From contig JAQFVV010012512.1 in assembly GCA_028023455.1 (NCBI GenBank), forward strand, positions 2,825,935 to 2,889,934: a stretch of 64,000 nt of DNA, in the 5' to 3' direction. The position numbers and the translations under genes are program-made. Below the pieces are notes generated by a model. It ran no database searches and was not told where the DNA came from. It worked only from the letters and a program-made list of their open reading frames with translations. Numbering within the stretch: position 1 is the first letter of the stretch; each line of letters begins with the position of its first letter. Shown one piece after another: positions 11,250-24,654 of this stretch. The DNA comes from Epiperipatus broadwayi. Taxonomy: Eukaryota > Onychophora > Udeonychophora > Euonychophora > Peripatidae.

Positions 11250-14200
11250 TGTAACCCCTCACACCTATCACCAACACTAACAATTACCCGGGGGCACCAA
11301 TTCTATGGATCATAGAATAAATTATCAATCTAACCTTATCCTAAATCTATTCACGAGTCTCTTAATTAAAGTTTTCACCTAAACTAACTCAGTTGAGGGA
11401 TACAGAGGTGTACAATGTACATTAGATGTGGGAAAAAATATTATAACTAATAGGAATAAACATCTATCAAGTTCTATGCTAAATAAAAATTAAATTGGTA
11501 AAAGTCTACTAGCTAAAATTAAATAATTATACTCTATATTTCACATCCTCCCATCATCCATATGCACTGAACAACCTCTGCCATATTATACAATTAAACT
11601 AATAACTAAAATAAAAAAATAATATTTCAGAAATTGTAATGTATAACTAACTGGATCTAAACTCAAACTAAACCTATCATTACTAAATTTTAACTACTCA
11701 CTAATCTAATCTGGTTAAATGAATTTATTATCTAATCTGAATTAAAATTGAAGATCTCAGGGAATTAACTTATGGTATGGCTTGATCTAACATTTCTATA
11801 TCTCAATATTATTACTTAACACTATGAAAATAATATTACAAACCAAACAATACCCTAATTAAATACTTGCAGTTAGATAACAAAAGAAATCGGGCACATT
11901 TTGATTTCAATTCATCATCTAAACAATTATTAATTAACAAAACCCTTTTAAAATGATCAGTAGATAATTGGCATCTCATATAGTGTTTGAATCAAGGAAA
12001 TCAATATCATCATATCTAGAGATTTATTATAATTAAGTAAAAATACAATTATGTTACATTAAATAAAATAAATGTGTAAGCATGTGTGGAAGTGTAGAAC
12101 ACGAATGAATGTTAGAGAAGAAACTCTAAATATAAATTTAGATAACAAAATATTTATTGATCAAATAGAAAAATAGTTAAACAAACATTTACTTTTTTTT
12201 CATTGGTACGAACACAATTCCAAAGGGATTTAGTACACAAGGATAAATAATACAACATAATCTCTTAACTTTTTACATCTACTACATTTTATTTATCAGA
12301 GCATTCTGATAGATTGGTAAAACATTTTATTTTTATCATTAAAAGAGCTAAATAAATCCATATCATTTACTATAAAAGAAATGGCTTTTTAGCTATCAGT
12401 GATTTCTGATAGACTTATACAAAAATGAAAAAAAATATGACCTTACACTTCTAGTAAGTGGTTACCAAATTATCTTATATTCAGCATTTTTGCTGCATAA
12501 CACTCATTTACCAATTAAAATTTATGACAACAACATAGATTAATATTCAAATTACACTGAATAAAATTACGATTTTGCATTTTAATTTAAAGGTATCTTA
12601 ACTAAATTAAAATAAGGGGATTTAAAACTAGGAATAATATTGGACTATCTTACCAAAGAAAATAAATACTTCTATTAATTAAATGTATTTTTCTTTGTAA
12701 TTTTGAAGTAAAGTATTCTATTAAATGACTAGGTTCTGCTTTGCCAAAATAAAGTAAATCATTGTATTCGTTAACTATGTCCTATCTTTGCTTGAGTATT
12801 TATACAAATTATGATTAAATGATAAAAATCAATGAGATGAAGTCTAAATGATTATTACAAATGTTTTAACATGATAAGTAAAGTTATACATTAATAATGA
12901 ATTTTTTTATATCTCAAAATTAACAATTTATGCATGAATCTGTATTATGCTGTGTGTCAAAGACAATAAATAATTAATGTTAATCGATCTAATCGGTTTG
13001 CTTATGATATTTCAATATAATCATAATACGGACGAAAGCGAAGACCAATCAATCTTTATTTATTAACTACAATACAGCTGTTTTATAAGACACTATACTC
13101 TCCTTTTATTCTTTTTTACCCATAAATTATCAAACACTTGGCTATAGCATAAGCTGGAAAACATCCAATATACACATGGGATAAAAGATTTCTATAATTC
13201 AAATCAGATAAATACAACAATAACTCCCAAGTCTATCTTTAAGACTAAATAACTGGTGGAATAACTCATCACCAAATGAAAATCAGGGAGTTAACATATC
13301 TAGCTTCATACACATTTAATTCATCATATGAAATATAAAAGGAGGACTCAATCCACTCCTATCAAAATACTACCATACCTGGAAAAGAAAAAGATTATTC
13401 TATCCCATACACTACACTACACTGGGCAAACTACCCATATTAAATATTCAAATAACAAATACACTGACTCAATCCCATAAAATATTATAAAACATTGTGA
13501 ACTTTATAGCATATAGCCACAAAAATACTTTTCATTCAGGCATAACAAAGAAATAATAATTCTCTCTTAAATAACTTTCTAATCCTTCAAAATGATTGAT
13601 CATTCCCTTTTCCTCCGAACCCGATTGATTTAAAATCATTTTTACTTGCAATTACATATAATTATAAATAAGTTTAATAATGGACACACACACATATAAG
13701 CATAATGATATACAGACCATTTAAAATTACAGTAAGCAAAGAATTACTGTTAAAATATTAATAATTACTGCTAGAATTAATAAAGAATAAATATCTCATA
13801 TCTGACAATATTTAGGACTTGGTAATGTTCAAAGAACAGTTGGAGAATAAAATAATAATTACTGTGGACAAAGCAAGACAAAATAATTTTTTTATAATGC
13901 ATTGATATTGACACAAATCTGTAATAAAATTGAACCTAGACAACCAATAAAAATTGTATATTATAGATGAAATAATTATTGAATATAATGATTTTCTAAT
14001 TTATAATAAAAAATATATACGGTAAGATTTAGTATAATGAACGTTTTTTTTAAATAATTATTCACCCCTATTGAACTATAAATGGATTCTTCCATTCATT
14101 TTATCATACACATGTGTTACTCGCACATGTCCAAATTTATCTTAAATAATAACAATAATATAAAAATTACCAGCATAATGTATTTTTTCATTATGCTATC

Positions 14201-16258
14201 TATGAGACATTCTTGAAGAACAAATATAATAATAATACATATAATAAACATATTTTAACTAATACTAACTGTCTAAACACTATTAAATGACATAAAGTTC
14301 TCTTCTTTTTTTCTTCCTTCCAAACGAAATGAAAAGTTTATAAATAGTTTTACATGACTTTCCTTGTCATGTCTCCAAATAAATAACAAGGAAAATAATT
14401 ATAACACACAAAGGTAAATATTGACACACAAAAACAGCACATTTCTGAAGATAAAAAAAATGTTACTTTTAATTTAAAATAACAGATTCAATGTTCTAGC
14501 GGTTAGCTATCAATTCCTGTTGAGCTGGGTATTAGGAAACATTAATTAGGCAATGTACATTTTACAATGTATAAAGTAATATTTCATTTATAAATATTTA
14601 AAAAGGCCTTTAATAAGGTGAAGACATATAAATTTATTCATCTTACAATTTATTTCTCTCATTAGTTTTAGGAAAACATGTAAACATCACTAGTCTACTT
14701 ATTTGCACATTTAATCTTTATTTCCTTCAATAGGTAAAAGTAGAAATAAATATCTACTATTTCAATGAATATATCGATAAAATTATATAATTCTTGTGTA
14801 TATTTTTGAATTTTTTTTTATATTTACCATGAAATTTATTTAATAAAGTTCTGTAAATGTTTAATAAAAGTTCACCCTTTTTCCACATATAAATGACACA
14901 CATTGTAGTTATTCCAGTCATTATATGATAAAAACTTCAGAAATTAATTGTTAGAAAATAAACAAACATTCTTTTATTCTTTCCTGTTATGTTTAAATTT
15001 AAATAAAACAATTTTACAATCCTATCATGCATTCCCATTTCCTTAAATAATAACAATTTACCTTGAATAATTTAATATAACACTTACATGTACTTTAGCA
15101 TAATGGTGAGAAAATTTAAACAATTAGCTGAGAGCAAAATTGACGTATCTTTCAGTGGTTTTCAGTACACATTTTGTAACACATACTATATTTAAATTTT
15201 AAACTCGAACTTTGGAAGACTAAAAATAATTGCACTATTAAACTTTGTTAAATACAACTTAATTGTAGTTGTCCTTAGTTAGCTATAATTGCCCTCTTAA
15301 AGTTTTTTAATGATTGCCCTCCTAAAAGTAAATATAATTACCCTCTTATAAGTAATAAGTATTCCTTTTATAGATTTCTTTTAATAACAACTACATCACA
15401 TTTTCCTCTTCCAATCATTTACGATATTTGATATAACCAGAAAAAGATCGTCAATTGGCTCCTCTCCCTGCAACTTACTTAATATATGCAAAACTTGTGA
15501 AAGTAAAAAAAAAAAATAGAGATAAAAAAAATTATTTCATCTTTTAAATAAATGAAAAAAAAAAATTGAACTAATAATTAAATATTTTTAAAGCAGTAGA
15601 ATAAAACTGATGACAAGTGTTTTAATAAATAAAATATTTTACAGTATTTGTCATTAAATAATCTATCTGTCCATAATCCATTGATTTATTTAAAATGTAG
15701 TTAAGCTAGTTTTTAATACTATTATTAATAAAATCAAATATTTGAATGTGATGTGGGATATTTAATGGTTTAATGAAACATATGAATGAAAAATGAAGTT
15801 GGATAATGCATGAATATTCAATAGTAATATGCTATAGGTATTACACTGATATGACTGAAATGACAATGTGAATGATGATGAGTGAAACATACTTCCCTGT
15901 TTATTCTATAAATTTAAATGTATAAAACAAATGAACTAGAAAATCATTCTAACAAATCTGAGTACTGCTTTATGAACAAATAAAACAAGTAAGCATCCAC
16001 TTAAACTGTACTGATTATGCATATAACAAGCTACCCCCCTATTCTTTCATTGATTATACCCTAAAATAAGCTACTAAACATTTAAGAAATCTTTTAATTA
16101 CACCTACACTTACTTTTAATTACAGTTTTAAGTCAAAATAAAATTTTTTTAAAAATTTCACGTTATTTCATTTTTTTTTTAAAGATGATAATATCAGATA
16201 TTACTGATATACTACCACACTACTATAATGACTATTTCTGGTGCAAAACCAGAAGGTC
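11250..16258. other. AT-rich noncoding segment, TGTAACCCC ... GGTCACA
   Basis: About 5 kb without a supported gene. It starts with TGTAACCCC after a TA run and ends with GGTCACA before the next TA run, so it could be one decayed element or unrelated DNA. A small set of ATTGCCCTC-type repeats lies at 15,270-15,340. AATAAA-like and homopolymer runs are frequent. No motifs of polymerase, integrase or transposase were found. Confidence 0.35.
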
Positions 16259-16261
16259 ACA

Positions 16262-16272
16262 ATATATATATA

Positions 16273-16342
<70 letters not shown>
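16262..16342. repeat. (TA)n microsatellite, Gypsy target
   Basis: About 80 bases of nearly pure TA, preceded by TCACA. The Gypsy 5' LTR begins right after it. The four bases ATAT at 16,339-16,342 match the ATAT after the 3' LTR, consistent with a 4-bp target duplication, although TA repeats make this hard to prove. Confidence 0.9.
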
Positions 16343-16344
<2 letters not shown>

Positions 16345-18199
16345 CAACAGGGCACGTAAAATCAAACCCTATTGCAATAAATAGATAAATACGTAACCAT
16401 ATACTTAATGTATTATTATAAAAAAATATTATTACTTTACTAACAAAACTAAAATAAGTTGATGTATAATCACCGGTTACTTATGTGATTGTATTATGTT
16501 ATAGATTTAATTATTTTTAATAAAAAAAGCTCATAAAAGAAAGGTATGTGGGCATCTACATGTGCTCTGATTTTTTTTTCTTTTTTGCCAAACCCAGCTG
16601 TACACATTGCTATGTATATGTATGAGTGTGTTTTAAATCAATGGAATATAAAAATTCATAAAATAAAAAACATTTTGTTTGATAAACTTGTAATATATAT
16701 ATTAAAAGTCAAAGAAAAAACTATAAATACCAAGATGGAAGACATTAATTTACAGAACAATGAAAGTGACTGTTGCAAAATCTTGGAATGTTGAGTTCTA
16801 ATTGAATACTAATTAAACAAAGTGTAAAAAGCTTTTATGGTGCATTCCAATGAAGGCACATGCAATGTTAATGGAAATATAAAAAAGAAAAATGAATGAA
16901 AAGAAAAAAATTAAGAGAAGTAACAGAGTCCATAATTCCTGATTTGAAAAAGAAAGATAAATTTTAAAAAAAGATCATTATAAGTTTTAGAGTCATGAAG
17001 AAAGCAGGCTTTAGACTTATATAGAGAGAATAATCCAGTGATCAGTGTTATGCATTGGTAAAATGTGATTATGCTGGGGTAGAAACTTCAATGTGTGAGG
17101 TGTCCCAATTCTTCCCCTGAATGCATAATAGATGCCAGTATCTGAGAAGAGATGTCAAGCCTGAAAGATTGCCTAAATAAACAATAATGCTGGACTGTCA
17201 TGATATGTGTCAATAGAATAAATAAATAAAATTCAGCCAAGTAGAATCCGAACTTTAAAAAATTAAGGTCATTGTCTAAGAACCAGGTAAATTCAATCAA
17301 TTTCCCAAGGAAACACAGGTACCTTTTTCTGTTTGCATATATGTGTGACTTCTTAGTAATCTTAATCATTTAAACTCCATGTAATTCAGGAAAAAACTGT
17401 TCATTGACTTAATTGTGAACTTCTGTTCTTTACTTGCATGGAGAGTTTAAATTAATTTGTATGGTCATTATTATCATATTAATTCTTCCATGGTTGAACC
17501 CTTATTGTAATACATGTTATAGCGTATTTGAGTGTGGGGGTTTTGCTGGAAATAAAAAAAGAATAAACTGGAAAATGAAGAGAAAGAAAATCGTGAATCA
17601 CTGAAATACTGAATTATAGAAAAAAATGAGGGAAATCAATCTATTGTATAATATGTCTATAATAAATAAATTTTAAAATGGATTTACTGAATATTGTGTA
17701 TCTGCGCTAACAAAAAGAAAAACTGATAGGAATATTTAATAAATAATAAAAAAATAGAATTGATATTGACTTACATAAATATTATTACAAATAAATATGT
17801 ATTAAAGGATGTTTTTTTTTTGTCTTGAGTTTTTTTTTATTAAGATTAAAATAGGTTAGATCTACTCCTGGTAATTTTACCACCCACCCTAACAAAGCTA
17901 GCCACAGGTCGAGTCATTTTATCATCCTATTATACTTCTATATTATCCAGTATAATTCTTATCTATGGGTAAGTTTGGCACTTGGAGTCTTTATTTAGAC
18001 ATCTATAAATATACTGTTATATGATATCCTCAAATCAAAACGATAATATAAAGATCAGATTTTATAAACAAATAATATGATTTGCTTTTGATTGTGTGTT
18101 TTTGGTTTTTTGTTCATACACGTATATAGATATATACACTAATACTCATGTAAAGACGAGTACATCAAGCAAAATAGTAAAAGGGGTGGACCCATTACA
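16343..18199 (+). repeat. Gypsy 5' LTR
   Basis: It starts TGCAACAGGGCA and ends CCCATTACA. It aligns along its length with 28,018-29,973, including the block CAAACCCAGCT near 16,590 and the segment coding KMEDINLQNNESDCCK-like residues at 16,734-16,790. It lacks the extra TA run and a small duplication present in the 3' LTR. Confidence 0.88.
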
Positions 18200-18200
18200 A

Positions 18201-18218
18201 TGGCATCCCAATGAAAGG
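18201..18218 (+). other. Primer-binding-site-like sequence
   Basis: One base after the LTR end the sequence reads TGGCATCCCAATGAAAGG, with the TGG expected opposite a tRNA 3' CCA end. The tRNA was not identified. Confidence 0.5.
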
Positions 18219-18291
18219 TCATCGAAGAGAAGTAGGTCAACAAAGGAAAGAAAAATATGAAATTAGCATGTACTTTTATATATATATATAT

Positions 18292-19933
18292 TGTACCAAG
18301 TCAAACCACTGAAACCACCTACTTATCCGTATATATAAGTTTTGGTCGGTTTCAAACTCCTTCATAATACATTTATAATCTTATAAAGGTTATGTGAACA
18401 AACCGGCATGTTTGAGCAAAATGAGAGATCTTATTGATAGCTTTAACTATCAACAATGGCCCATCTCAGCTGCTAGATAAAAACCCCTACTATCCAAATA
18501 CTTTATTTGTTTCGGGGTAAACCCCGGGGTGCCAGCTAGTCTGAGGACTAACGTATTCAGGGAGTAGGCTCATAATCCAGTGCTCGAAACAATTCCCTTA
18601 ACTAGCTCAGTCTAATTTTAATCAATAATAAAATATTGGTAAGAAAAGATTGATAAAAAGAATTGACCGACAAATAGAGTTTAATTTTAAAGACAATTTA
18701 TTAACTAACTAAATTTAAACATCTTTATAATCTAATTTAATACACGCACATTTTTAAATTAACATTTCTAAACTAGTTCAAATATTCTTATAGATTTTAA
18801 TAGTAGAACAGTGGTATTTATCTAATTTAACTAATAACACTGATATAATGATCACGCACATATCAATTTATATAGCATTCACAAATATAATAAAACATTA
18901 ATAGAATTTGACACTTAAACACACATATCAATAGTTCATTTTATGTATGATAGAGTTCATATAATTTGAATCTTAAATATTTATGAATTACAGTGGTGGC
19001 TATTATGTATAAATGATAATAAATAAAGGTTTACCTAGGATTTTTGGTAACATGGATATTGCTTGTTGTTGGCTGCTTCTGATGGATTATATCTAACTGG
19101 TTAGCTTTGGACGTTTCTTGAAGAGATTTTTATGCGAATCCATTTGTTTTATTTTGAAGACAGTTGAATGTTTGATGGAGGATTTCTGAGTTGTTATAAA
19201 GACATTATTTCATGGGCAGGTCTTGCTGATCTTGTTGGACTAAGGGCTGAACGAAGAGCGTATATTTCCATAAGATGCTCAGCAATGCATGTTGTTTCTG
19301 GATTCATAATATAAATGTACTGTTATCAAGACTGTCACTGCAAACTAGACTGAATAAAACTCTTTGTCTGATAAAATATTCAGTATTTATACCGATGAAG
19401 TGTTTTCCTTTTGATATCCTCCGGCAAATGTGCAATAGGTGTTGTTGAAATTCCTTTAATAATTAATCCTAAGACAATGTGTTTTTTGATTGATTGTTTA
19501 ATTAGTAGTAGCTATTTCAAAATGTGTTGTTTTCATATCTTTAATTAATAGTGCACCACTGTGTTTTTTTTTAAATATATTTTTCATTTATTTATAATAT
19601 TTAATACTGATACATTTTTTTTACATTCGCACGGACATATATAATTTTACTTTACACATTAAAACTAGTTTTAAGATTATTTTTCTTCTTTAATTTAAAT
19701 GAAGAGATTTATATATATTTTTAAAGGTTTTAAATTGTATTTCACTAATAATAATAAACTCTTTACTTCCTTTTTATAAAACCTTCAGTTTAACTTTAAG
19801 AAAACCCCCTTCCCACTTTAAATTAATGATTTTTCAACTTTTATTTCAAACTCTTTTGTGAAAGATTTTTTTTGTTTTAATAATTTTTTTATGACAAAAT
19901 TATTTTAGATACATGTGCCAATTTGGCCTTGGC

Positions 19934-19936
<3 letters not shown>
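18292..19936. mobile_element. Solo-LTR-like element between TA runs
   Basis: About 1.65 kb bounded by TGTACCAAGTC and GCCTTGGCACA, which are near-perfect inverted ends of the TG...CA kind, with (TA)n on both sides. It contains no long ORF. A GC-rich patch (CCCCGGGGTGCCAGC, near 18,521-18,535) is unusual for the region. It is read as a solo LTR or other terminal-repeat element inserted in the Gypsy leader. No partner LTR is in the window, so the class is inferred from the ends only. Confidence 0.45.
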
Positions 19937-19964
<28 letters not shown>

Positions 19965-20051
19965 GTCTGCTTGTAGCAGTGAAACCTTTGGTAGTGTTTT
20001 AATATTATTTTTATGCTGGTCTGTTTAAATTTTAGATTTGGGGTAGTTTTG

Positions 20052-20056
<5 letters not shown>

Positions 20057-20096
<40 letters not shown>
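20057..20096. repeat. (TA)n microsatellite before RTE copy 1
   Basis: Pure TA run ending about 20 bases before the start of sequence shared by the two RTE copies. A second TA run lies at 19,937-19,963. Confidence 0.9.
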
Positions 20097-20099
<3 letters not shown>

Positions 20100-20524
20100 T
20101 GCAGAAAGAAGCTTGCTATTAACTGAAAAAAGACCCTTTGATTCCTCTTGGAGGCCTTAAAGGAACCGAGCAGGGCAAATTCCTAATGTCCACTCCATAC
20201 GTTCTTGTCATTGCAGCTGTTATTACTATGTGATTATTCATATAGTATATGAACATGGATGGGCTGCTCACCAACACGCATTAGCCAGCGTGGTGAGTTT
20301 ATTGGCTTTTATCTCTGAGTTTAAGTTCAAAAAACACCATGGTCTTTCTTCTCAGTGCCTGATAAAGCAGAATGAATGTTTGTGTAAATGATAAAAAATT
20401 TTCCCAATACATAAATACAATTATGACAGACAAAAATAAAGCATGGCCCTTATTCCCAGGAGGCTGTAAAGTCACCTACCATGGCAGTGGTTGGTGACCG
20501 AAGGCGGAGGGTGCTAAGAATCCT

Positions 20525-23164
20525 TTGATTGCAGACCCAGGCTGCCGTTTGATGACAACTTTTTATTTAGGTACTTACAACTGCAGATCATATTCAAGTG
20601 AAGGAAGATTGCAAGAATTAGAAGAAGAATTGTCTTATATTAAATGGGACATTATTGGACTTTGTGAAGTTAGAAGAAAAGGTGAAGAAACAATTGATTT
20701 AAAAAGTGGACATATATTTTATTATAAAGGCACACATATTGGAAATACAGGTGGAGTAGGATTCATTATAAATAAAAAGTGGAAGAACAATATTGTGGAG
20801 ATTGATGGTGTATCGGACAGAGTTGCAAGATTAGTTATACAACTTAATAGCAGATACCAAATGCAGACAATTCAGGTTTATGCCCCAACAAGTTCTCATA
20901 GTGATGAAGTAGTAGAAGATTTTTATATGGATGTACAAAAGGCTTTTGATCAGAGTAAACAACATTTTAAAATTGTTATGGGAGACTTTAATGCTAGAAT
21001 TGGTAGACAAATGAAAGATGAAATTGCTGTAGGTAATTTTGGTTATGGTAATAGAAATGAGAGAGGACATAGACTTGTGGAGTTTGCAGAAAAAGAAAAA
21101 CTTTGTATTATGAATTCATTTTTTGAGAAAAATGTTAAAAGGAAATGGACATGGAAGCATCCAAATGAAGGTACAGCAGAATTGGATTATATTTTGACTA
21201 ACAGGAAGTACATATTTCAAGATTGTAATGTTCTTAATAAATTTAACACAGGAAGTGATCATCAATTAGTAAGGTGTAAGTTACATGTTAATGTAAAACT
21301 AGAGAGACAAAAATTATTAAAAAAAACAATATTTACAGTTGATATTCCTAATCTTCAGAAACATTCTAATGAATTTAAATTAGAACTTACAAATAGGTTT
21401 CAAGTGTTAGGAGATTTTGAACATGATTCAGATTTGAATGAAATTAATATGAAAATAACTACAGTTTTAAAAACTGAAACAGAGATAGCTGGTAGAAAAA
21501 AGCAGCAATTGACTAATAAAATTTCTACTGAGACTAAAGAATTTATGAACAAAAGAAGGAATATGAAGATATACAAAAATGATGTATTAAAAAGAATTGA
21601 ATATCTCGAATTTTGTAAAATGGTACAGAAAAGAATTGAAAATGATATAAGAAAGTATAACTGTGAAATAGCAAGGAAAGCTGTAGAAGAAAATAAAAGT
21701 CTCAAGAATGTTAAACAACATTTTGGTATTGCTAGGAAATTTATATCTGCAATAAGAAAAAAAGGTGGAATTATTACTAAAAAGAGAGATGACATCATGA
21801 AATTGGTAGAAGATTTTTATCAAGAATTATATAGTAATAAAGAACAAGTACCTCCTATATCTATTACATCTTCTGAATTGCCCAGAATTTTAAATGAAGA
21901 AGTGAGACATGCAATTAAATGTATGAAGAAAGGAAAGGCTCCAGGAAATGATGGAATTTTAATTGATATATTAAAAGAAGCAGGTGAAGAAATAGAAACA
22001 ATTTTAGCAAAGTTATATACCAAATGTCTAAATGATAAAGATGTACCGGAAGATTGGAAGAATGCAGTAATAATATTAATATTTAAAAAAGGTGATAAAG
22101 AAGATATTAGAAATTACAGACCTATCAGCCTTTTATCAGTTTTATATAAAATTTTTACCAAGATAATTACAACTCGTCTACAGAGAAATTTCCACCAACC
22201 AAGAGAACAAGCTGGATTTAAAAGTGGGTTTAGTACAATAGATCATATCCAGGTATTGAGAGAAGTCATAGAAAGGACAAATGAATATGAGTTGTCATTA
22301 TGTTTTGGATTTGTAGATTATGAAAAGGCATTTGATTCTATACACATTTCTTCAGTGATTAAAGCATTGGATCATCAAGGTATAGATCCAAGATATTGCC
22401 ATATTTTAAAGAATATTTATAAAAATGCAACAGCAACAATTAGATTACATAATGATACTGGAAAAATCAACATTGAGAAAGGTGTAAGACAAGGTGACTC
22501 CATATCTCCAAAACTTTTTACAGCAGTGCTGCAAGAAGTATTTTGTGGATTAAAATGGGAAACTAAAGGAATGAAAGTAAATGGAGAGTATTTAAGTCAT
22601 TTAGATTTTGCAGATGATGTAGTTGTTTTTGCAAATAATGCTTCAGAGCTGCAGGAAATGTTGCAGGAGTTAGCAGATGAAAGTAGAAAAGTAGGACTAA
22701 AGATAAATGTTAAAAAGACTAAAGTAATGTTTAATCGATTTGCTCAAAATATGAAAATAAAAATTGATTATGAAGAATTAGAAGAAGTTAACAGTTACAA
22801 ATACCTTGGTCAGATTATTAATACAGATGGAAACATAATGAAGGAAATTAATCATAGAATTAAACTTGTTTGGAATGCTTTTGGTAGAAATAACTTGACA
22901 CTAAAAGGAAATATGCCTATGCGTTTGAAAAAAAATTTTTTTAGCAAATGTGTTTTACCAGTTCTTACTTATAGATCTGAGACTTGGACACTTAACAGAA
23001 GAGCAATACAGAGACTTCAGACCACTCAAAGGAGTATGGAGAGATGTATGTTGGGAATAACAAGAAGAGATCGAAAACACAATGTATGGGTAAGACAACA
23101 AACAGGTGCTACTGATCTTATTGAAAAAATGATTGAAATGGAGTTGGGCTGGACATATTGCTAG
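20525..23164 (+). pseudogene. RTE endonuclease-reverse transcriptase, C-terminus frameshifted
   Basis: The 879-codon frame makes the enzyme that nicks target DNA and copies element RNA in place. It has an AP-type endonuclease at about residues 12-250 ([14 protein letters not shown] with the metal-binding Glu, [16 protein letters not shown] near 152, LDYILTN near 220, SDH near 243). The reverse transcriptase spans about 450-760 ([52 protein letters not shown], and the catalytic FADD near 695). All key endonuclease and polymerase residues appear present. Two faults are visible against copy 2. A TGA at 20,494 cuts off the upstream start at 20,423, and a 5-base deletion near 23,131 throws the last 77 residues into another frame. 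The shown start is the first in-frame ATG after that TGA. Function is established for the family; activity of this copy is doubtful. Confidence 0.88.
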
Positions 23165-23366
23165 AAGAAATGATAATAGATGGACAATTGAAATTTTAAA
23201 CTGGATTCCAAGAGATTGTAAAAGACCCAGAAAGAGACCACATATGAGATGGATGGATGAAATAAGAAAATGTGCAGGGGTGTTGTGGAAAAGAGAAGCT
23301 AAAGATCGGAGAAGATGGATTAAACTTGGAGAGACCTTCATGCTGCAGTGGATTGATAATGGTTGA
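23133..23366 (+). pseudogene. RTE C-terminal tail in shifted frame
   Basis: This 77-codon frame carries the conserved end of the RTE protein: WAGHIARR, then PRKRPHMRWMDEIRKCAG, then DRRRWIKLGE. It corresponds to the uninterrupted C-terminus of copy 2. It overlaps the end of the 879-codon frame because of the 5-base deletion upstream and stops at TGA within GGTTGATGA. The region is thought to help RNA or DNA binding in RTE proteins; that is inference from position. Confidence 0.85.
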
Positions 23367-23368
23367 TG

Positions 23369-23397
<29 letters not shown>

Positions 23398-23399
<2 letters not shown>

Positions 23400-24307
23400 T
23401 TTTTGTCAGATTATTATTGTTTTAGCAAAAATTAAAAGAAAATTTGAAAAATGGAAGGTATATTATATTCGCAGAGTTGGATGTAGTTAATGTTAAATTT
23501 TTATAAGAATGAAAAAAAAAATTTTTAAACTGTATGAAAAATCCCAACTGAGTGCAGAATATAAAAGCGTTTTCATAAAGTGATCAATTTAGGTTAGACT
23601 AGTTTTGAAGAACTTTCTTTTTTATTACGGATTTTTTTTATGTAAATAATAGACGTAAATGTTCTTCTTGTTCATGGTTGATTTTTTTTAAAAAAGTAAT
23701 ACAAATATTTAAAAAATTAAATGATTCTTTAAGTGGTTAACCTTTACAATCAATCCATTTTAATGAGATACAAAATAATTATTTGATTTTCTGCCACTTA
23801 TGACTATAAGATGTCATAACTAAATAAAAATAAATAATAAATTTAATTTTTTTTCTTATTAAATTAATGTTGTTTTAAAGGAAATTCGTGAAATAAATTA
23901 TATTTAATTTACACCCAAACAGTAGCTATGATTTTAATGTATTTTACATTTTTTACTTTTATAATATTTCAGACAATTTGCTGGATTTTAAACTAACTTT
24001 GAAAACAAAGGTTTTGAAATAACAATAGTCTATCTGTACTAGTTTTCAAAGCAAAGTTTTATAAAAATGGAAAACAAAAGTAAGTTTAATTAGTGGGTAG
24101 GCCAGGTCAGGCTACTCAAATTTTTCACATGTATATATATATGGTAAACTCTTGCATATATATAGGGCAGAATATGTAAGTCATTAAGAAATATTGAAGG
24201 TATAAGAAAGTCAGGGAAGGGGGCAGCACTGTGCTTTGGGGGTTTGGAGATTCAGAATCTAGAACGTAGAGAGCAAAAGGAAAATATATATATATCACAT
24301 AAAGAGG
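23398..24307. other. AT-rich spacer inside the Gypsy leader
   Basis: No gene recognised. TA runs at 24,131-24,141 and 24,157-24,163 may mark where the nested block (18.29-24.1 kb) was inserted, since the Gypsy leader also has a TA run at 18,278-18,290. The last 170 bases before the gag-like ORF are purine-rich. Confidence 0.4.
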
Positions 24308-24625
24308 ATGGAGTTGATAAGAATAAAAGTATATGGGGGAAAGAAAAAAGAGATGCCAGTAGATCACCTTAGGAATCTACAAAGATACTTTGAGAGTTAT
24401 GGTATGTCAGATGAGGTGTTAGTGTCTTACCACCTAGAAGGACAGGCCATGGCTTGGTGGAACTTATTGCTACATCAGCCACAGACATTTCTAGATTATA
24501 AGACAGTCCTGGAGAGAGCTTTCTGGAGTGAAGAAAGAGAGGACAACATTAGATCCCAATTGATAAAAAGAGAAATTCCAAAAGGATGGACAAGAAAATT
24601 ATTTGCATTTTTAGGCATCAAGTAG
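24308..24625 (+). pseudogene. Gypsy gag-like fragment
   Basis: This 105-codon frame has the retrotransposon gag capsid pattern: an N-terminal Leu/Arg helix region around HLRNLQRYFESYGMSDE, then SYHLEGQAMAWWNLL, matching the family's L.G.A..WW core, then a further helix. The capsid would coat the element RNA. Only part of the gag is left. No CCHC zinc knuckle was found before the protease frame, and a stop plus frame change separates it from the next ORF. It follows the nested inserts directly, in the position expected for gag. Confidence 0.65.
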
Positions 24626-24654
24626 CCATACTCAAGACATTATAAGCATGTAAG

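Larger units (their letters stand above)
20116..23370 (+). mobile_element. RTE-clade non-LTR retrotransposon, copy 1
   Basis: The 5' edge is set by where similarity to 50,486 onward begins (CTATTAACTGA). The element is about 3.25 kb, the usual full length for RTE. It has about 300 bases of leader, one long ORF with apurinic endonuclease and reverse transcriptase, and almost no 3' UTR, running from the stop codon into GATGA and then a TA run. The two copies are roughly 96-97% alike by eye, so both are fairly young. It sits inside the Gypsy leader. Target duplications could not be fixed because of the simple repeats on both sides. Confidence 0.9.

Noticed and set aside
11062-11283. Open frame running through the TA microsatellite
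   Set aside because: The frame is open only because alternating TA encodes Ile-Tyr; the flanks have no coding signal. The same applies to 16,185-16,388, 42,332-42,541 and 47,162-47,371.
16546-16794. Possible LTR-encoded small protein shared with 28,245-28,526
   Set aside because: The last 30 residues are similar only because the two LTRs are copies of each other; differences are mostly amino-acid changing, so no sign of selection.
21400-21798. Long minus-strand frames opposite both RTE copies
   Set aside because: They mirror the AT-rich codons of the real plus-strand protein and have no motif.
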